Shown here piece by piece: positions 63,955 through 64,000 of a stretch of 64,000 nucleotides of DNA (positions are counted from its first letter, which is position 1; every line of letters starts with the position of its first letter). The DNA is from Polyangia bacterium (GTDB lineage Bacteria > Myxococcota_A > Polyangia > Polyangiales > JAUICN01), in assembly GCA_030427835.1 (NCBI GenBank), contig JAUICN010000010.1:1-64000 (forward strand). Reading direction: 5' to 3'. The position numbers and the translations under genes were made by a program. A model generated the notes under the pieces. The model worked only from the letters and a program-made list of their open reading frames with translations. It was not told where the DNA came from and ran no database searches.

Positions 63955-64000
63955 GATCTCATCTCCTATTGGATCTCGTCCCTTGGCGGAATAGGGTTCG

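Overview
The window looks like a chromosomal segment of a myxobacterium-like member of the Myxococcota (formerly Deltaproteobacteria). The grounds are indirect but agree with each other. There are four Hanks-type Ser/Thr kinases, three with the HRDVSPxN catalytic loop common in myxobacteria. There is a protein ending in a MYXO-CTERM-like tail and one ending in an MXAN_5187-type C-terminal domain. There is an FHA-domain sigma54 activator, many lipoproteins with D/S/G/T-rich linkers, and a GC-rich composition with frequent GTG/TTG starts. No rRNA, CRISPR array, prophage or intact insertion sequence is visible.

Layout. 0.2-7.5 kb: an esterase, a HEAT-like protein, a TauE/SafE permease, an SH3-like lipoprotein, gpmI and a biotin carboxylase. 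7.5-17.9 kb: a glycine-rich lipoprotein, an SLC13 permease coupled to an aminotransferase, a HiPIP, an App1-type phosphatase, a bacterioferritin-like protein, a TPR/PEGA protein coupled to a lipoprotein, and a large PT-linker lipoprotein. 18-22.6 kb: a kinase, FHA-sigma54 activator, kinase module. 22.6-26.1 kb: a SulP transporter, rpmB, rpsN, a cysteine-poor DksA on the opposite strand, tRNA-Pro(UGG) and a probable structured ncRNA with its own promoter and terminator. 26.1-34.8 kb: an MXAN_5187-type sensor pair, a pterin dehydratase, tRNA-Leu(CAA), two divergent kinases and two small proteins. 34.9-43 kb: alaS, an outer-membrane protein, recN, RNase D and a DciA-like protein. 43-48.3 kb: trpA-trpB, an unlisted-size 59-aa lipoprotein, a thrombospondin-type-3 surface protein and trpF. 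48.3-55.2 kb: a DUF971 protein, recO, a RodZ-like protein and a four-gene overlapping operon (homocysteine methyltransferase/MTHFR, lipoprotein, two oligopeptide ABC ATPases). 55.2-64 kb: a cytochrome-type lipoprotein, an isolated type III export gate gene (sctV), recR-dnaX, a 3-hydroxyacyl-CoA dehydrogenase and pyrG.

Themes. Many neighbours overlap by four bases (ATGA, GTGA or TTGA), which marks translationally coupled operons. Housekeeping genes (gpmI, accC, alaS, trpABF, recN/O/R, dnaX, pyrG, rpsN/rpmB) are mixed with lineage-specific signalling and envelope genes. The most notable signals are: (1) a complete transcription unit for an unannotated structured RNA at about 25.78-26.04 kb; (2) a possible zinc-sparing group (S14 and L28 without zinc knuckles, DksA without its zinc finger) sharing an upstream region with two related palindromes; (3) recurrent short tandem repeats, mostly of 15 bp, inside genes and at gene ends, where they often supply the stop codon; (4) a 166-bp segment bounded by perfect 21-bp inverted repeats that overlaps the start of the SLC13 permease; and (5) an orphan sctV.
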